This document shows, piece by piece, positions 49,547-62,912 of a stretch of 64,000 nucleotides of DNA. Both the position numbers and the translations under genes were made by a program. The notes under the pieces were generated by a model that searched no databases, had not been told where the DNA came from, and saw nothing but the letters and a program-made list of their open reading frames with translations. The DNA comes from Rhizoctonia solani (taxonomy: Eukaryota; Basidiomycota; Agaricomycetes; Cantharellales; Ceratobasidiaceae), in the NCBI RefSeq assembly GCF_016906535.1, contig NC_057379.1:1550001-1614000 (forward strand), read 5' to 3'. Positions within the stretch are counted from its first letter, which is position 1. Every line of letters starts with the position of its first letter.

Positions 49547-50103
49547 CTCAAGAGTTCAGGCTAGTCGGTAATGAGATTAATATCTGTCGGTGGCTTAACA
49601 CGGTTAATATTTATACTTTGATCGAAACCCGCGCTCCAAGTTTGTTTTTTGTACATAGCCGCAAAATATGCGGTATATGACAAGGCGTCATTATACAATA
49701 GACCTACACGCAAACGCGCGTGTGCCAAATGAGGTTAAGGAACGCACTTTGCGCGAGACAGATCACGATTACGTGGGTTCTTCTCCGCGGAGCATGGCGC
49801 CAAGACCGGACACGGCATCGCAAATGAATTGATGGCATAGAGTTGGAGCCCCTGGTGGCTGATAATAAAGCTCGATCTCGGAAGTAAATTATTGTATCAC
49901 CTTGGATATGGCCGTTCGATCAGCGGGCTTGGCTTGGACCTTACCACGCGAATAACTTGATTGATTTCGGTGAGTCAGAGGCTTGGAGATATTTGATTTA
50001 GGTCAATTATCCAGAACTTCGATCAATCTTCACAGAAGGATTCATATTACATTTACTTTGCGGACTCTTGTGCTACGGTTCTACTCCAAGATCCTGAAAT
50101 TAT
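49547..50103. other. Spacer downstream of the M1 aminopeptidase
   Basis: Promoter side of glycosyltransferase copy 2 and 3' flank of the aminopeptidase. No ORF or RNA gene is supported. Confidence 0.45.
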
Positions 50104-52859
50104 TCAAAGGATGTTATGAGTTCGTGAATTCGACCTGTTTATGGAATTTCTGAATTTGACCAGTCTCACCTTTGCGATCATGCGCCGAGCAATTGGATGG
50201 AATTCGGCCTTGTGTGCTTCGAATGAGCTTTTCGCAAGTGTTGGGTCTACCTTGTATATAGCACGAAAAGTGGGGCGACAGAACTTCATTCGGCCTTTGA
50301 CACCCCTGCCTGCGTCGACGCCCTTTCCGCCTCCGACGACCCATTCCGCCGCTCGAGTGGACCATGCCAGAGGTGCTGGTTCTTGAGCTGAAAGAGCAAG
50401 CTCGTACCAGCGCAGCCGAATTTCCGAGTTCATAGTCGTGTCCAGCGAATATATTTTTCCCAATGACTTGATATGGAGAGCGGGAAGGGGGTCGTAGCGC
50501 TGCAAGCGTTCCAAGAAGACAACTGGTACATATACACAGTGAACAATTATAATATCAAGAAGCTCGTTTAACTCGATGACTGACCAGTTTGGTTCGAGCT
50601 AAATTCGTGTAAATCTTTTGCTGAAAACGGCAGGTTTCCTGGATCAATAGTACGAGAGTCGTTCCACTTTGCGGCAAGTTGATAGGATCTTTCAGCAAGT
50701 TTGGTGTCGTATTCTATTTTTACAGGTAACTGTAGGTCCCCACAGACGGTCAATCGCTGGCAAGTCTTAGCCCAGTTATAGGACGCGACGAACCTTGGTA
50801 CCTTCCCCATGAAGCCATTCCTAATACATGAAACATTTTTTAAGGATCGCTTTTACACGGAAAAATAAATGCGGCAAACCTGCCAGTCAACTGAGTTTAG
50901 CACTTTCAACTTGTCTTCACCCCCGTGCTTCTCGAAGTATGCGTACAGGTGGGCCTTCCATTCGTCCGTTCGAATCGACTGTCCTCGAAAAGTGTTGATA
51001 TAGTCCCGTGCATACGGAAGGAAAACATCAAGTCCTCCAAGTAAACGTTCCAGATACAACAAGAAATTGGATCCTTTGTCGTATGGGACTCGACTATATG
51101 CGTCATCCGGATCCTCACCGTATGCATAGTCTATGACGAGCCTTTGGAACCTGGGGCGATCTTTATAATGCTCGAGAGCGTCGATCAGGGCCTTCTCTCC
51201 GATGATATACGAAAAATCACGTTCTGCTGGGGTATGGAGCATCCCCTTTAATAGGCGCTCGGTGTATGTAGTCCAGCCCTACAGCAAGAAATAATACTAT
51301 TACCCTGGAGTGATAAAACTGTAAGTGGTCCTACCTCGTTCAGCCAAAAATGTCCCGAGTCGGCACACGATACATTATTTCCAAACCAGCTGTGGGAAAT
51401 TTCATGTGCGACGACATCAACCAGGGACCTATCTCCAGTCAGGAGAGCTGTGTCACAAATTAATCAAAATACGCAACTACGTGTAGGGACAATTTCACTC
51501 ACTGGGCGTAACGAATGTCAAGCAAGCGTTTTCCTATTTCGGTCATTGATAATGATTGTCGTATGAAGCGATAAGATAACGCACCATTCCGCCGTAAGGG
51601 AACGATGGAGGGAGTAGCAACAAGTCGTAGACACCGAACTCGTATGGTGTTAATATTTCCTCGGCTTGGAGGACATACCTTTGATAGTTTAGTAATGGTC
51701 AGGCATACCAATTAACCCGTACATTATTTCAAGATAGTTACCTGGAAGTATCTTCACTGAACTCCCAAAATGCTGCGTCCATTTGCTCCGGTTCAGTCCA
51801 TACTCCGGTTTTCCATTGGCGACCTGGGACAGGCGCGAATGGTTTATAGATCACGTTTCCAGAAGCGATAGCAATAAGATATGAAGGGATGGCTATGGGC
51901 TTGAACAAGTTGAAACCAAGATTAGGATCAATTATCAAAACAAAGTTTTTGTAGCAATCACCTGGTTGTATTGGTACCTCACTAACTCTACTCCAACTTC
52001 CTTGCCTTGGTGCGCTGGACCATCGGTAGGGGGAGAAAGCCGGAGGGCTGACATCAACACTGGTAGCACGGACGTCACATCTGCGCTATAGGTCTGACAA
52101 TTGATTTCAGTGTGAGCTAATTCGTGTTGGGTCTCAAGACAAAGGCAAACATACGATTTTGACTGATGAGCTGTCTTCAAAACCATAAGTATCAGCCAAA
52201 TTGCATATGCATAATGATTTTCAAATATACCTTGCAGCGGTGCCAGAGAGCGTGCATGGATCTAAACAAAGATCATATTGGTTCAGAAATGTGAATAAGA
52301 ACGAATGTGGACAAATGGCAAGGAAGGAAATCCTCTTACCGGCTGGCATTGAGAAAATAAGTAATCAAATTGCTTTCCAGAAGTTTGTTCCTTGTCAAGC
52401 CAGCCGACAGCCGTGCATTGATTTGTGGTACTATAGCTGATCCGCAATACGATCTGGTCGCCCTTCTGAAGTGGAGATGGCAACGAAATTTCAAGAGCAT
52501 TCCCCATGACTGGGTGGCGTTGCTTTAGCTCATACTAGAGTAAAAATTAGTCAATTGATCTTGAATGTGTATAGACTGAATCGATATACTTCTACACTAG
52601 CACCAGCAACTTCAGCGCCATGTATCTCCAAGTACGAGGTATCAAAGCTGCAATCCATAATCAGACATTGACAATAGTTTAAAAGAGACATATATTTTAC
52701 TCACACTACACGCTTGACGCCATCTTGGTTGGCAACTAGATCATGGGTGGCTGATCCCACAATGATACGCTGCTTCCAATCAATCGTCCAATCAAAGTGA
52801 ACGTGTTTTGTTGTAACTTCGATGTAGTTTGACTGAGTCGCTGGGTCGAGAACTGTCAT
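50104..52859 (-). CDS. Leukotriene A4 hydrolase-type M1 aminopeptidase
   Basis: Fourteen exons (52859-52705, 52647-52590, 52534-52340, 52261-52231, 52174-52155, 52093-51962, 51899-51742, 51678-51585, 51533-51503, 51447-51335, 51278-50880, 50820-50794, 50729-50585, 50522-50104) give 658 residues. The substrate-binding GGMEN is followed by the zinc site [10 protein letters not shown] and the third ligand in [12 protein letters not shown]. The C-terminal helical domain typical of LTA4H-like enzymes follows. In fungi these are zinc aminopeptidases with or without epoxide hydrolase activity, cytosolic or nuclear. Several exons are tiny (20, 27, 31 and 31 nt). The last few residues are uncertain because a possible donor lies near 50165. 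No lesions were found, in contrast to the genes at 38.6-45.6 kb. Confidence 0.9.
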
Positions 52860-54498
52860 GGTAGCGGGATCTCAGCCACGTGAACTTGAAGAAATACAGG
52901 GGATGGTGGCCTTGCACAACTGGTAGGATCATCTCTATTCGTACACAGCCACCTGCCTGCACACATGTGATGTGATCGGTGCCAGATTTAGAATCCCGGT
53001 GTTTTTATTTTTATTTTTTATTTTTTTGCTTGGAAATTAATGTTCGCATGCATGCTCATAAGTGCGCCTGTTGCTATATGAAAGCATCAAGCTGAGCAGC
53101 GACTATGCTTGCTACACGTGAGCATATTCTTCCAGTCCCCGTCATCGCCTGTTCAATGCCATTTTACGCCGGCGGAACCGTAACCATCCCAAGATATGCA
53201 CCTTGTATTGTATGATTATGCGTGCGAGTGATAGTATGATCCTGAAATTCAGCCAGGTTGAATCCTGCCCTACTTCTCTATCCAGGTAACAAAATTGAGA
53301 TTAGATTGTGGCCAAGAAGAAATTCAGGGTGTCGACTCTCTGCAAAATTCATCGGAGCCCGTGAGCTCGAAATACTCGAGAAGCTTTAAACGAGAAGCTC
53401 ATGGTAATCTCATTTATGCTTTCGAGCTTTTCGGGCTCACAAGCTCCGATGGATTTTACAGAGCTGTAGGTATGTGAGCCGCAGCGCGGAGGCATCACAT
53501 GTGGTACTCGACTAAGGGACCGAGGTCAGAGGTCGCAGAGATGCCACTCCATACTATGGCTTTAGAATAGCACCTCGAGCGTGGAGATTCAATCTGACCT
53601 CGCATTTTTGAGCACCCACCCCACTATCTCTAAAAGTTTGTCACGCATTCAATCTCGTGATTGTTTACCCACTTTTGTGTGGTTCTCTGGCACCCCAAGC
53701 CTTCGATCCGGACAGCCGTGTTGGGTGGTCGCGCCAACTCCCCGGGCCGCGTGCGGGCAACCACGAACTCCCTTGCTTGTACCACGTACAGAACCTACAG
53801 ATTACACATGCGAGCATGCCAGACCGAAGCATACATACAAGATGACAAGTTGCTCTGCCGGGAAACAGCTTTTAGAGACAAATTTATAGGCATACCTCTT
53901 AACGTGTTTCAAATCCCAAAAAAGAACGCCTATTCGCTGGTGCTGAGATACACGTCTAGTACACGTACTGGCTATCCAAGCATGCATAGTCACGAATCAC
54001 TATGACACTATAGGCACCCTATTCGCCTTTACTTACAATGTGATATCGAAGTGATTTGGGGGTAGTCAAAGCCCCTCCACGCTTCTATTTAGAATCCATT
54101 GAGGCCGAGCCAGTGAGGAGGGAGGTAGAAGAGGAGTTATATCGCATACCGGACATAGCAAACTTCAACACCGCAAACTCTGCCGTCTCATTTTATTCCT
54201 TCTTTCGTGCAGTTTATCCCCTCCATTTCCTACGCTTGAATAGTCTTTGCATATCCACTACTGGCGAATTATTTTTAGCAGATTGATTGACGGCGTGATG
54301 TCGTTCACTTTGTGTCAAATCTATTTACGTAAACATTGAATCAAATACATAGACAGAGCTGCAACAAACGCTCTCTACTGGTACACTAGCTTAAAACGAA
54401 AGATGAAAAATAATATGCAAGAAAGGGTTGAGTGTGGAATTACCCTCGAGGTATCTGCACTCGTCCAATGAAAGAATAAGGAATGCAAGATGCCCACA
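52860..54498. other. Intergenic region with a dispersed repeat
   Basis: No gene supported. It contains the first copy of the repeat described at 53470-53790 and, before it, a palindrome-like stretch rich in gagct/agctc (about 53355-53450). Confidence 0.45.
53470..53790. repeat. Dispersed non-coding repeat, copy 1
   Basis: It matches the stretch at 56770-57090 in the same order: tgagccgcagcgcggagg / tgagccgcagtgcacggagg, then ccatacta, a gagatt/gaggattca block, then ccttcgatccg followed by the ccaactcccc / cgagctccccc block. Copies are diverged, with indels. No coding capacity; probably a degenerate transposon. Confidence 0.6.
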
Positions 54499-55759
54499 TT
54501 ATCGGGGCCCACTCAATCCTAGCCCGCCTCCTCGACTACTCCTTATATCCAGAGGCCCCCGCCCTACGCCATCCCCAAGTTCAACCCCGCCAATCCTTCT
54601 GCCAATCTCCAATCCAACGAATCTCCTTCCTAATTCATCTTCATCGTCTTCGAGTACTTCCTCATCTGAATACGCCTCGTCGATTTCTTCCAACTCGTCT
54701 TCTATTGCTGAGCCTGCTCTTCTTCTAGAGACATTAGACAAGGGTGCAATCGGCCTGGGCGCACTCCCGTCTCCTCTGCTTTGTCTCCTGCTGTTCGGCG
54801 GTGCACGCATTGCCATATTGACCGTACCGACTACCGGACTTCCGCTTCCTAAACTACTCGCCAGGCTGGGTGGTGGGACAGAGGGGTATGTAAGGTTCGA
54901 TCTTTGGGTCGCAAGTTCGTTTAGTGCGCCGTTCAAGCTCAGGACTCCGTTCAAGGGCTGCTGGGGTGGTGGTGGTGCAGAGGAGGGTGTGGTTAGAGTC
55001 GTAAACTGCGACCCTGTGCTAGGGAAAAACGGTTGTGTCGGGGAGAGGGAGTAGGATGGAGAGGAAGGAGGAGTCGAATCCGGTGCACTCTCTAAGTGCA
55101 TTCTGATGGGCAGGGATGTAAATGGCAAGTCTGCAATGGACACAGAGTTCATAGATACCTCGTCTGAGATTGTACCCTAGGGATCGGGACTGCACTAGTA
55201 GCAGGTACAAGCCTCCTCGTCTCTACCGGTGAGCTAGAGATACTCCCTGAAGCTGACGAGCCCAGACCGATCAAACTCTCATACGGCAGTCCAAGCTATT
55301 TTACGGTTAGCCGCCTGCCCATTAGCACATAACCAAACAGCCTCACTCTGCGCCTATGCTCCAGCAGCTCCTGCCTATATATCTCATTGACCCTTGATAC
55401 CCTGAGAAAATCGCGCTCGAGATCCGTGACTCGCGTTCGCAGTTGCGCATTCTCGGCGCGCATTGCTTCGAGCAACATTGGTTGAGACTCCAATCGAGCA
55501 ATCTGTCTTGTTAATCGATCGATATGCTGGTCTCTCTCTCGATCATTTTGGGTCCCTTGTTTCTCTTCTCTTAACTATACTCCAAATTCAATTAGTTTAA
55601 AATAAGTCAAGCGGACAGTGGTTACCGACTCACCCGCTCGAGTTTCTGATAAAGTACGTTTGGAATTCTTTCTTCTTCTGCTTCGTAAGATAGTAGGACA
55701 TCTTCTTCCGGTCTTTGATAAATCGAGCGCGGTTGGAAAGCGAGTGACGATGAGGCCAT
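54499..55759 (-). CDS. Coiled-coil protein with acidic C-terminal region
   Basis: Four exons (55759-55634, 55574-55347, 55295-55227, 55176-54499) join in phase to 366 residues, starting MASSSLAFQPRS. Residues about 43-118 form a charged coiled coil (RERDQHIDRLTRQIARLES, then ENAQLRTRVTDLERDF). After LLEHRRRLGLPYESLIGLG comes a Ser/Pro-rich stretch, then a strongly acidic patch (EDELEEIDEAYSDEEVLEDD) and a Gly-rich end. No catalytic domain, signal peptide or membrane segment is visible. The function is unknown to me; a scaffold or transcription-associated role is only a guess. The third intron (55177-55226) was placed because it restores frame exactly. Confidence 0.7.
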
Positions 55760-57595
55760 CGACGACGGTCGTGGTTACGATATTGACTGGGGCGTTTGGG
55801 ATGTCACAACGTAGACAGGGCGCTTATTATGTGGCTATGCTTGGGCAATTCAAATTCAGCTTCCAGCACCAGCAAACTTGGCAAATTGTATGCTATTTAT
55901 CGACTGGGAGCGCATCAAGATCAAGGTCAGTGAGAGCCCCCTCATTAGGTATCCTATAATGTATCATGACGAGCGAGGCTTATCCACTCGGATGGAACTT
56001 ATGAGATGACCGTGGATGTCTAATAAGATTGTAGCTTGTCGTCCATCCCACAGTCGCAACAACTCAGCTAGGAGAGTATTAGAAGATATTCATCCGTGGA
56101 GTGTGAGTTTAAATAAGATCTCACAGGCTGTCTTCTAATTTAGGCACGTGGAGATCTTCACCATTATAATGCCTAGTCTTTCGGGATCTACGCGGGGGGA
56201 CAGATCGGCACTGCATTCACGAGGCGTCGATGCCCTAGAGAACAGAGAAGCATCTTCTGGGCTTCGCGGTTCTGAACCGGCCTTTTGTGGACTCCGCCAA
56301 GTCAAATTCCCGCGGGTGCGTCAGCAAATAAAAATTCAATTTGCTCGTGAGTGCCTCCAGCCTGGGCTCGTGACAGCTTGAAAATGCGGGAAAAAAGCAG
56401 TGTTATCTTACAGCGTCCTTCCCCAGAATTTCCCCCCAAAAATGTTATATTTAGTAGACCGACCAATCGATGATGGAGATCTGAGATAAATGCGCGTTTG
56501 CGCAAATAATAGCCCCGTTTAAAAATGATTGTGAGGAACACCATATCACCTGCAGATGCGGTGATTATCAGGGGAAGTGGTACGTCTCCCGGATACTATG
56601 ATTCACGTGCCACTCCCTTAGGGAGGCTTTCGATATTTCTAAGAGGCTATATCCCTCAGATCAATGAGGAGCAATCATGTGGAGATATAAAAGAGATGAG
56701 ATATGCCTTGATCCCAAGGCATTGATGCTGAGCAATTCAAACTCATGTTCCTCTTCCGTCTGGTATCCATAAATATTATGGACATATGAGCCGCAGTGCA
56801 CGGAGGTTACGGTCACGTGAGTCGTTCAGACTCTATCCCCATACTACGACCCCGGAATGGCGCACTGAACGCGAGGATTCAGCCTGTCCTCACGTTTTGA
56901 AGACCTAAAAGCCATCCCTAAAACTGCGTCGCATATTAATTTTTTTTATCTGTTTATTTAATTATTCATCTCACTATATATCTATTCCTATTACCTACCC
57001 GGACTGTGCGGCTCTCTGCCACTCCAAACCTTCGATCCGAGCGGTTGAGTCTTGGGTAGCCGCGAGCTCCCCCACTTGCACCGCGTACAGAATCCGCACA
57101 GCATATATGATAGCAACCAACGCATAGGTTAAGTAGAAAACATTGTAACTCTCTAAGGGGGGGGGAGCCTTAAGAGTTCTAGGAGTATTTCTCTTTTCGA
57201 CGAGAGCTCACAGGTGGTTCACTAACGAAGTACAAATCATATGTCGAAGTTGAATTATAATATAGCATGTCTTCAGCTGATAAGTCATTTCTTGTAACGC
57301 TGATAAGAGGTTCTGGGGCAAAGTCGGAGTATGGCCAACCTGGAAAGCTTGTATTTCCCAGCAAGCATGAATCATCCTCTGAATCCACATTTTTAGTCCC
57401 CCCCCCAAAAAAAAAAAAAACCTGGCCCTATGTTTGACTTGGGATTCCTGGTGGATACAGTCATTTCTCACACATTCAACTGATAAGCGCCCACATATAA
57501 TCGTATCGCATTGATGACAACGCTGCAGCATACAACAAAGTCTACCTCACAACATCACCACCCAAACCAGCTTCGTACTCGTAGGTTCTAGCCTA
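55760..57595. other. Intergenic region with a dispersed repeat and homopolymers
   Basis: No gene supported. It contains repeat copy 2 (56770-57090), a G run near 57158-57168, and a C run directly followed by an A run of about 14 near 57399-57420. A 69-codon minus-strand ORF at 57179-57388 shows no family features. Confidence 0.45.
56770..57090. repeat. Dispersed non-coding repeat, copy 2
   Basis: Counterpart of 53470-53790, same orientation, with an AT-rich insertion (about 56935-56990) not present in copy 1. Confidence 0.6.
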
Positions 57596-59734
57596 CTAGT
57601 TGACTTTTCCGAGGCCAGCGTTGGACGTAACATAAGATGGAACCTGGGCAGGATCCATGATCGAGGCACTCTTTACCGTCGACTAGCAGTAAACAGATTA
57701 GTATAATTCGCATGATGAACTCGTGGTGTAACTCACCGCAGTGAAAGAGCTCAGAATGCCGCTGTTAGCCGTATTGGTGAGGCTACCCGACCCACCCGCC
57801 CTTGAAGCGCTAATTTAGTAGTAAGAAGTGGAATTTGAGTGAGGATCCACTCACAATGTGTTTGACACGCAGTTTCGGCCCAGAGAACCAGAGCATTGGG
57901 AGTTCATGGACGAGGATGTGGGTGCGAATGCAGCTCCCTTTGTGCTTCCGGTGGACGGTGTCTTGACCTGCATATCAACCAGAGCTTAGTTCAAGCCTCG
58001 CCACTATGAAAAATACTAAATACCTTGTTGAAGTAGTTGCCCTCAATCAAGATCTTGGATCCGGTATCGGCATCGATTGCATGGCCAGTGATGTCGTTGA
58101 AGTAGCTTAGTTATCACTTATCTTAGCACCAATCGACTGACACATGAGGAGCAAAACTTACTTGTTGTACATGTGCAAGGTCACTGTCCCATGAAAGATG
58201 GTCAACATGCAACGTCATATCTTTATACACATGGACTTGATACTTACGAGTGTATCCGTTAGTACCTCCAATATGGGGCCCACGGCCACTATGAACATTG
58301 ACTCAGTACGCTTATCGGTTGGATTCTGATGCTATCATACTTACGCGGTGAAATACATGCTAGACGCGACTATGTTAATATTCATCTTTCGCCAGTATTT
58401 GAGGTACTTACTAGTTACGAGCAAAAGTGATTTGGTCTCCATTGCCAGCGAACAATAGAGCCCAGTAATGATGTTCTAATGAAACGCGGAAAGCTCTTAG
58501 CGGCCGGTAGATACATGTGATAGACGTAACTTACGATCACATCCAGTTCTGTATTTGAGGAGGGATCAAAAAGTGTCAAACGACCTTGTGTTCTCAGCTC
58601 ATAGTATGAGTACTTACGACCAGGTACTGTATTAGTTAGATGTCAGCCTTAAGCTACAGCCGTATTGGAAAATGCTACTCACGATTGACCATCAAAGTAG
58701 TTGTTAGAGATAGTGACTTGCTTTGCGGCACCGAAGCCCTACATAATGGAAGTAAGTCCATCAATCATGCGATAGTAGAGCTGACGTGTAGCTTACGGTA
58801 GCGATAAACTGGCGACCAACGTTCTTGAACTAGAAATCGCCATTATAAATGTTTGTGAATCAGGACAAGAAGAGTATGAGGGATGAAGGAACGTACGTAG
58901 TTGTGGTCGACCTAGATGTGAAATTATTGATCAGCCTCAATTTTAATCCAACTTGGAGGCTGAAGGTGCTCACCCAGACTTTGCTAGAGTTATCAATGTA
59001 TAGGGCATCACCTCCCCAAACGTATTGGGGATTGAGGTCCGAGATACGAATGTTTTGGATGATCACGTTGCTAACATTGCTCAGCGTCAAGCCCTTCCCT
59101 TTGCTAAAAAAGGAAAGTCAAGTAAGAGGGCTGATAAATCGAGGCAAAAGGATACACTTGCATCCAGCCAGAGGTGCCTTTCCCAACAATCGTCTTGTTA
59201 GACTTCACTTTGATACCAGAGGTACCAGCCTTCTTGTAGGTAGCAGTAGTCTATCGGAGCGATGTAAACGCATGGGCGCAAGGATGATGAGATATGTACT
59301 CACCGAAGCACTCGATCCACATCCACTTCCTGTGTCGAGAATGAGCTGAGGGTTTGGCGAGCAAGTCCACGACTTGCACATTTTCCCACTGATATTCCCC
59401 TGCAATTAATTTCGATGAGTTAAATACCTACATTTGTATATGTAGTTAAGTGATCTGATAGGGCTTACCTCAGTATCGGTAAAGTCATACGTGCGATCCA
59501 ACAGAATATTCCGGGTGACGTTATCCTCTAGCCTATAACCACATGATGTCAGGTCATATCGTGTGCTAGTCTAAATGTAACTTACCAGCTCTTAAGTTGA
59601 GCAGCAGACGTAGGGATGGCCTGGGCAGCGCTGTTGCCTCCGGTGGTACCAGTCGCGTACCCGAAGGGGCTACCAACAGCCGCGACATTCTTCGCGGCAA
59701 GGAGGGCAATCGCCAAGGAGGTGAGGGAGATCAT
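57596..59734 (-). CDS. Secreted pectin lyase (PL1)
   Basis: Eighteen exons join in phase to 383 residues: 59734-59586, 59532-59469, 59399-59304, 59250-59162, 59103-58974, 58911-58897, 58829-58797, 58738-58683, 58626-58618, 58548-58535, 58475-58412, 58359-58345, 58288-58248, 58183-58162, 58105-58024, 57967-57855, 57809-57737, 57682-57596. A signal peptide ([20 protein letters not shown]) precedes [13 protein letters not shown], a typical pectin lyase start. The beta-helix carries [38 protein letters not shown] and STWSTGCD. It cleaves methyl-esterified pectin by beta-elimination outside the cell, a role in plant tissue attack or litter decay. Four exons are 15 nt or shorter, one only 9 nt. The intron after exon 4 uses a GC donor (AT|GCAAGT). 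Confidence 0.88.
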
Positions 59735-62700
59735 ACTGAGTGAAAAAGATATGCAACCTGGTGGATTGAGTAAATGTGAAGAGAGAGATATGAAGAGGTG
59801 ACACTCTCTTGCGGATGTTATATATTCTTTGTGCTGTACGTATCGCAAAATGTTGCATTGCTGACCCGGTGCGAGATCGGGCACACTTTCCCTAGTTTCT
59901 TTTTTTTCGCCTAGCACATGGTCCAGATATGGTCATGCAATTAGAACACTGGAGCACATGGTTCCTCGTGTGTACATCGAGGAGAAGAAGTTTCTGATTT
60001 TGAAGATGAAACAGGAAGTCAGGTGGGCCAGGGGATGCATCTGATTGGCTGCCCGTGATCAACCATACTTGCTTCAAACCTGCGTGACAGATTTCCAAAT
60101 AAAGTGAATATGTGAATTTGAACTCAAGCTATGATACCCCGTGGTATGGTGAGACGAAAGCGCCATTGACGTCCAAGCAGAAAAGGATTTCGTTACCAGA
60201 ATAACATGAACAATGTGTGTGACTGCCGGAGTTGGTGGCATTTATAGACATACCGCCTTCATCCCAGTATGGTATCCTTGTGCTAGCAAAGACATGCTCT
60301 CTCCAATGACAATTCAGATAACTCACTAGAAATTGTAATCAGTTTGAAAAGCCTCAGTCTGTTATTGATCTACAACAACGCGCGTGCGTATCGGGCCACT
60401 ATTCGAGCATGGCTTGGCACCGGTTGAGAAGCGTCCACGAACTCTCGTTTATCGAATCGGAAATTTGATTAGTCCGTTTCCACGCTCGGAAGTTATCCGG
60501 AGCGCCAAGTCCAAGCTCTTAATCAAAACGCACCTGGCAACCTGCTTAATTGGATTCGGAGAAAAAACATGTCTCGTTGATGAAATGAGGGCCAGAACTT
60601 CCTTATTCTTCCTAATTGATAAACTGCGTTGGATTCATCCGTCATGTCGTGAAATTGGAAGAATGCCAAGCTGCGCATCCTATACAGATTGTCCTTTCTG
60701 GCTGAGATTTTAAGGAGATTTTAAGGCTTCGTAGAGGGATTGTTGAATTTGGGGCTCGACTCGAGCGTGACAAATATATGCACCTCTTTCTGGGAGAAAC
60801 GTGTGTGATGGTGCACTTGCACTCTCTCAGGCCATGACTACCCCTGTTCAGACCTCGGAGAGCTTTTTCGCGGAGTATCTAAAAGGGTTACTTACCCCGG
60901 GCTTGAGACGAAATTGACTTTATGAAAAGGTAATTTGGAAACCGACCCGACGATCATATTGGTTTGCAACACCACATCGAGACTGGCAACCGCCCCCCTA
61001 ATTTTACTATTCCAGTGATTTGTAACATGCAAACAATTGATGAAGAAGTTTCTCAGATTGCTACCTGAGTATCAGAACGGAGAAACCTATCCGAACTCGT
61101 TATAATGCATTTAACAGGTCTTAAGAGTACTAAGTACTAGTCGTTCCGTGCTGACTTGATGAAATTACGACACCTACTGAGGGCCTCCACGGTCCCGTTT
61201 GCTTTGATATTATAATGCAGGTACTTGGATTTCCTACTTAGAAGTCGGTGGAGATGGCATGTCACATTCTACGAGACATAGTTCAGATAATTATGCCGTA
61301 GAGATACGCGCACCTTCAGTTAAGGAGTATATTGAATGATCACGTTATGGTCTTTTGAAAAATAGGGGTGTAGAAAATGTGCATATAAAAAGATGAATTA
61401 AATTCCACATGGTCTTCAATGTGCACTGTTTCTTACGTAGGGCTATTTGCTTGAGTTTCTGGAAATGCAGGAGCCCAGGGTCGGGCGGAGATTTGCATGT
61501 ACATCCCTGGGGACACTTATGCATACATACCATCACACCCCCTTTTTGTATACTGTAGGCTCGCACTATTCGTGCGCCTTTATCTATCCCTCCTACTACA
61601 GAGATACCTCACCCTTAGGGAGGGCGTTTGCCCCGGCCTTGCTTTATTCTATGCAATATCTATGCATTCTCTCATTGTAATTGTCTACAGTCTACGAACA
61701 CACAGGGTCTGTGGATCGGAGCCCGCAGAGACGCAAGAACCCAGACTTATGTGTGGGTCGCGTAGGGCCCCAAGTACTTAGTAACATGATCATCACTCGA
61801 GCTCATTCAACTAGACTTCCACAGTGCATTCGACACCTCATCGCGCTTTTGTTTCCCTCTTTTCCCACCCGCCTTCCCACCCGCTCGCTTCTACTCCCCG
61901 TCTCGTGAGCCGTCATCCCCCCTAGAGCTTTCTCATCGTCCCTCCTCCACGCTCGACTATCGTCGGGCTTGGCCACCCACCCGCGAGTTCTGCTCGCGTC
62001 TCGGTGCCCCAGCTCTCGTCCGCGCACTCAGTGCCGGATACTCTACCCATGCTGGTATTTGACGATGGTCTTGTGCACACATATGTACATATCTACCTCT
62101 ATGCTAATCTTACATCGATAAAAAACGCGAAGCCACCAGAGCCTAAGTTTCTTCCACAACACTTGTCGCGTCGGTGCACGAGCTCCACCCACATTATACA
62201 GACTCAAGACACACTTGGCCTTGGACCGGTACAGTGAGAGAGAGAGGGGGGGATAGATATGATACGATAAGTAGGAAACGACCTGGACCAGTGGACGAAG
62301 AGGAATGGGGGCCAGAGAGGCGGAACGCCGAACCGGGGTGCCACCGGGGCCGCGCCACCGAGCGAGTTGGGTGGGCGCCCAAACCAGGTCGAATGCTAGT
62401 AGAAGGGGTGGGAGGGCGGGACTCACAGAAAAAGTGGAAAACGAGTGAATGATGCTGCGAGTGACGGCGCGCTCGCAGGATGTGGTATGGATAGAAAAAG
62501 GGACAAGAGGCGCAAGCGCCGAGTTATGGAATTAAACATGGATGGTAAACACAATACATGGGCGGATAGTGCCGAACTAAGTCCCTGGCCTGGGCGGCCC
62601 AGTATAAGTTTTGCGGCCTCCGTGGGCTCCGGTGAAAAACTCCACTTATTGGATCAAAACCACACGAAGGCATTGGCGCCGGTCGATTAACCATTTATTA

Positions 62701-62912
62701 GATATGTGCTAGCACGACCGAAGGAGACTTGATGTAAAAATGCATATAACACAGCACTATAATTACACGTTTCCCGCTACAAAAAATGATTCTCCATATG
62801 CATTGATGCTCTTGGTTCAAAAAATGGGGTGTTACAATACTGCAGATGGTATATCGCCGCACGACCTATCGGACAAGTCGACCGTCGCTGGCGGGTCATC
62901 ATATTCCACCAT
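59735..62912. other. Long gene-poor region
   Basis: Over 3 kb without a supported gene. ORFs near 60384-60713, 61497-61781 and 62043-62450 on either strand overlap one another and lack introns, domains or compositional support. A purine-rich agagagagagggggggata stretch lies near 62237-62256. Confidence 0.45.

Noticed and set aside
57179..57531. Overlapping minus-strand ORFs near the poly-C/poly-A run
   Set aside because: Short, overlapping in two frames, and with no recognisable motif.
60384..60713. 109-codon ORF
   Set aside because: Isolated, no intron, domain or composition signal.
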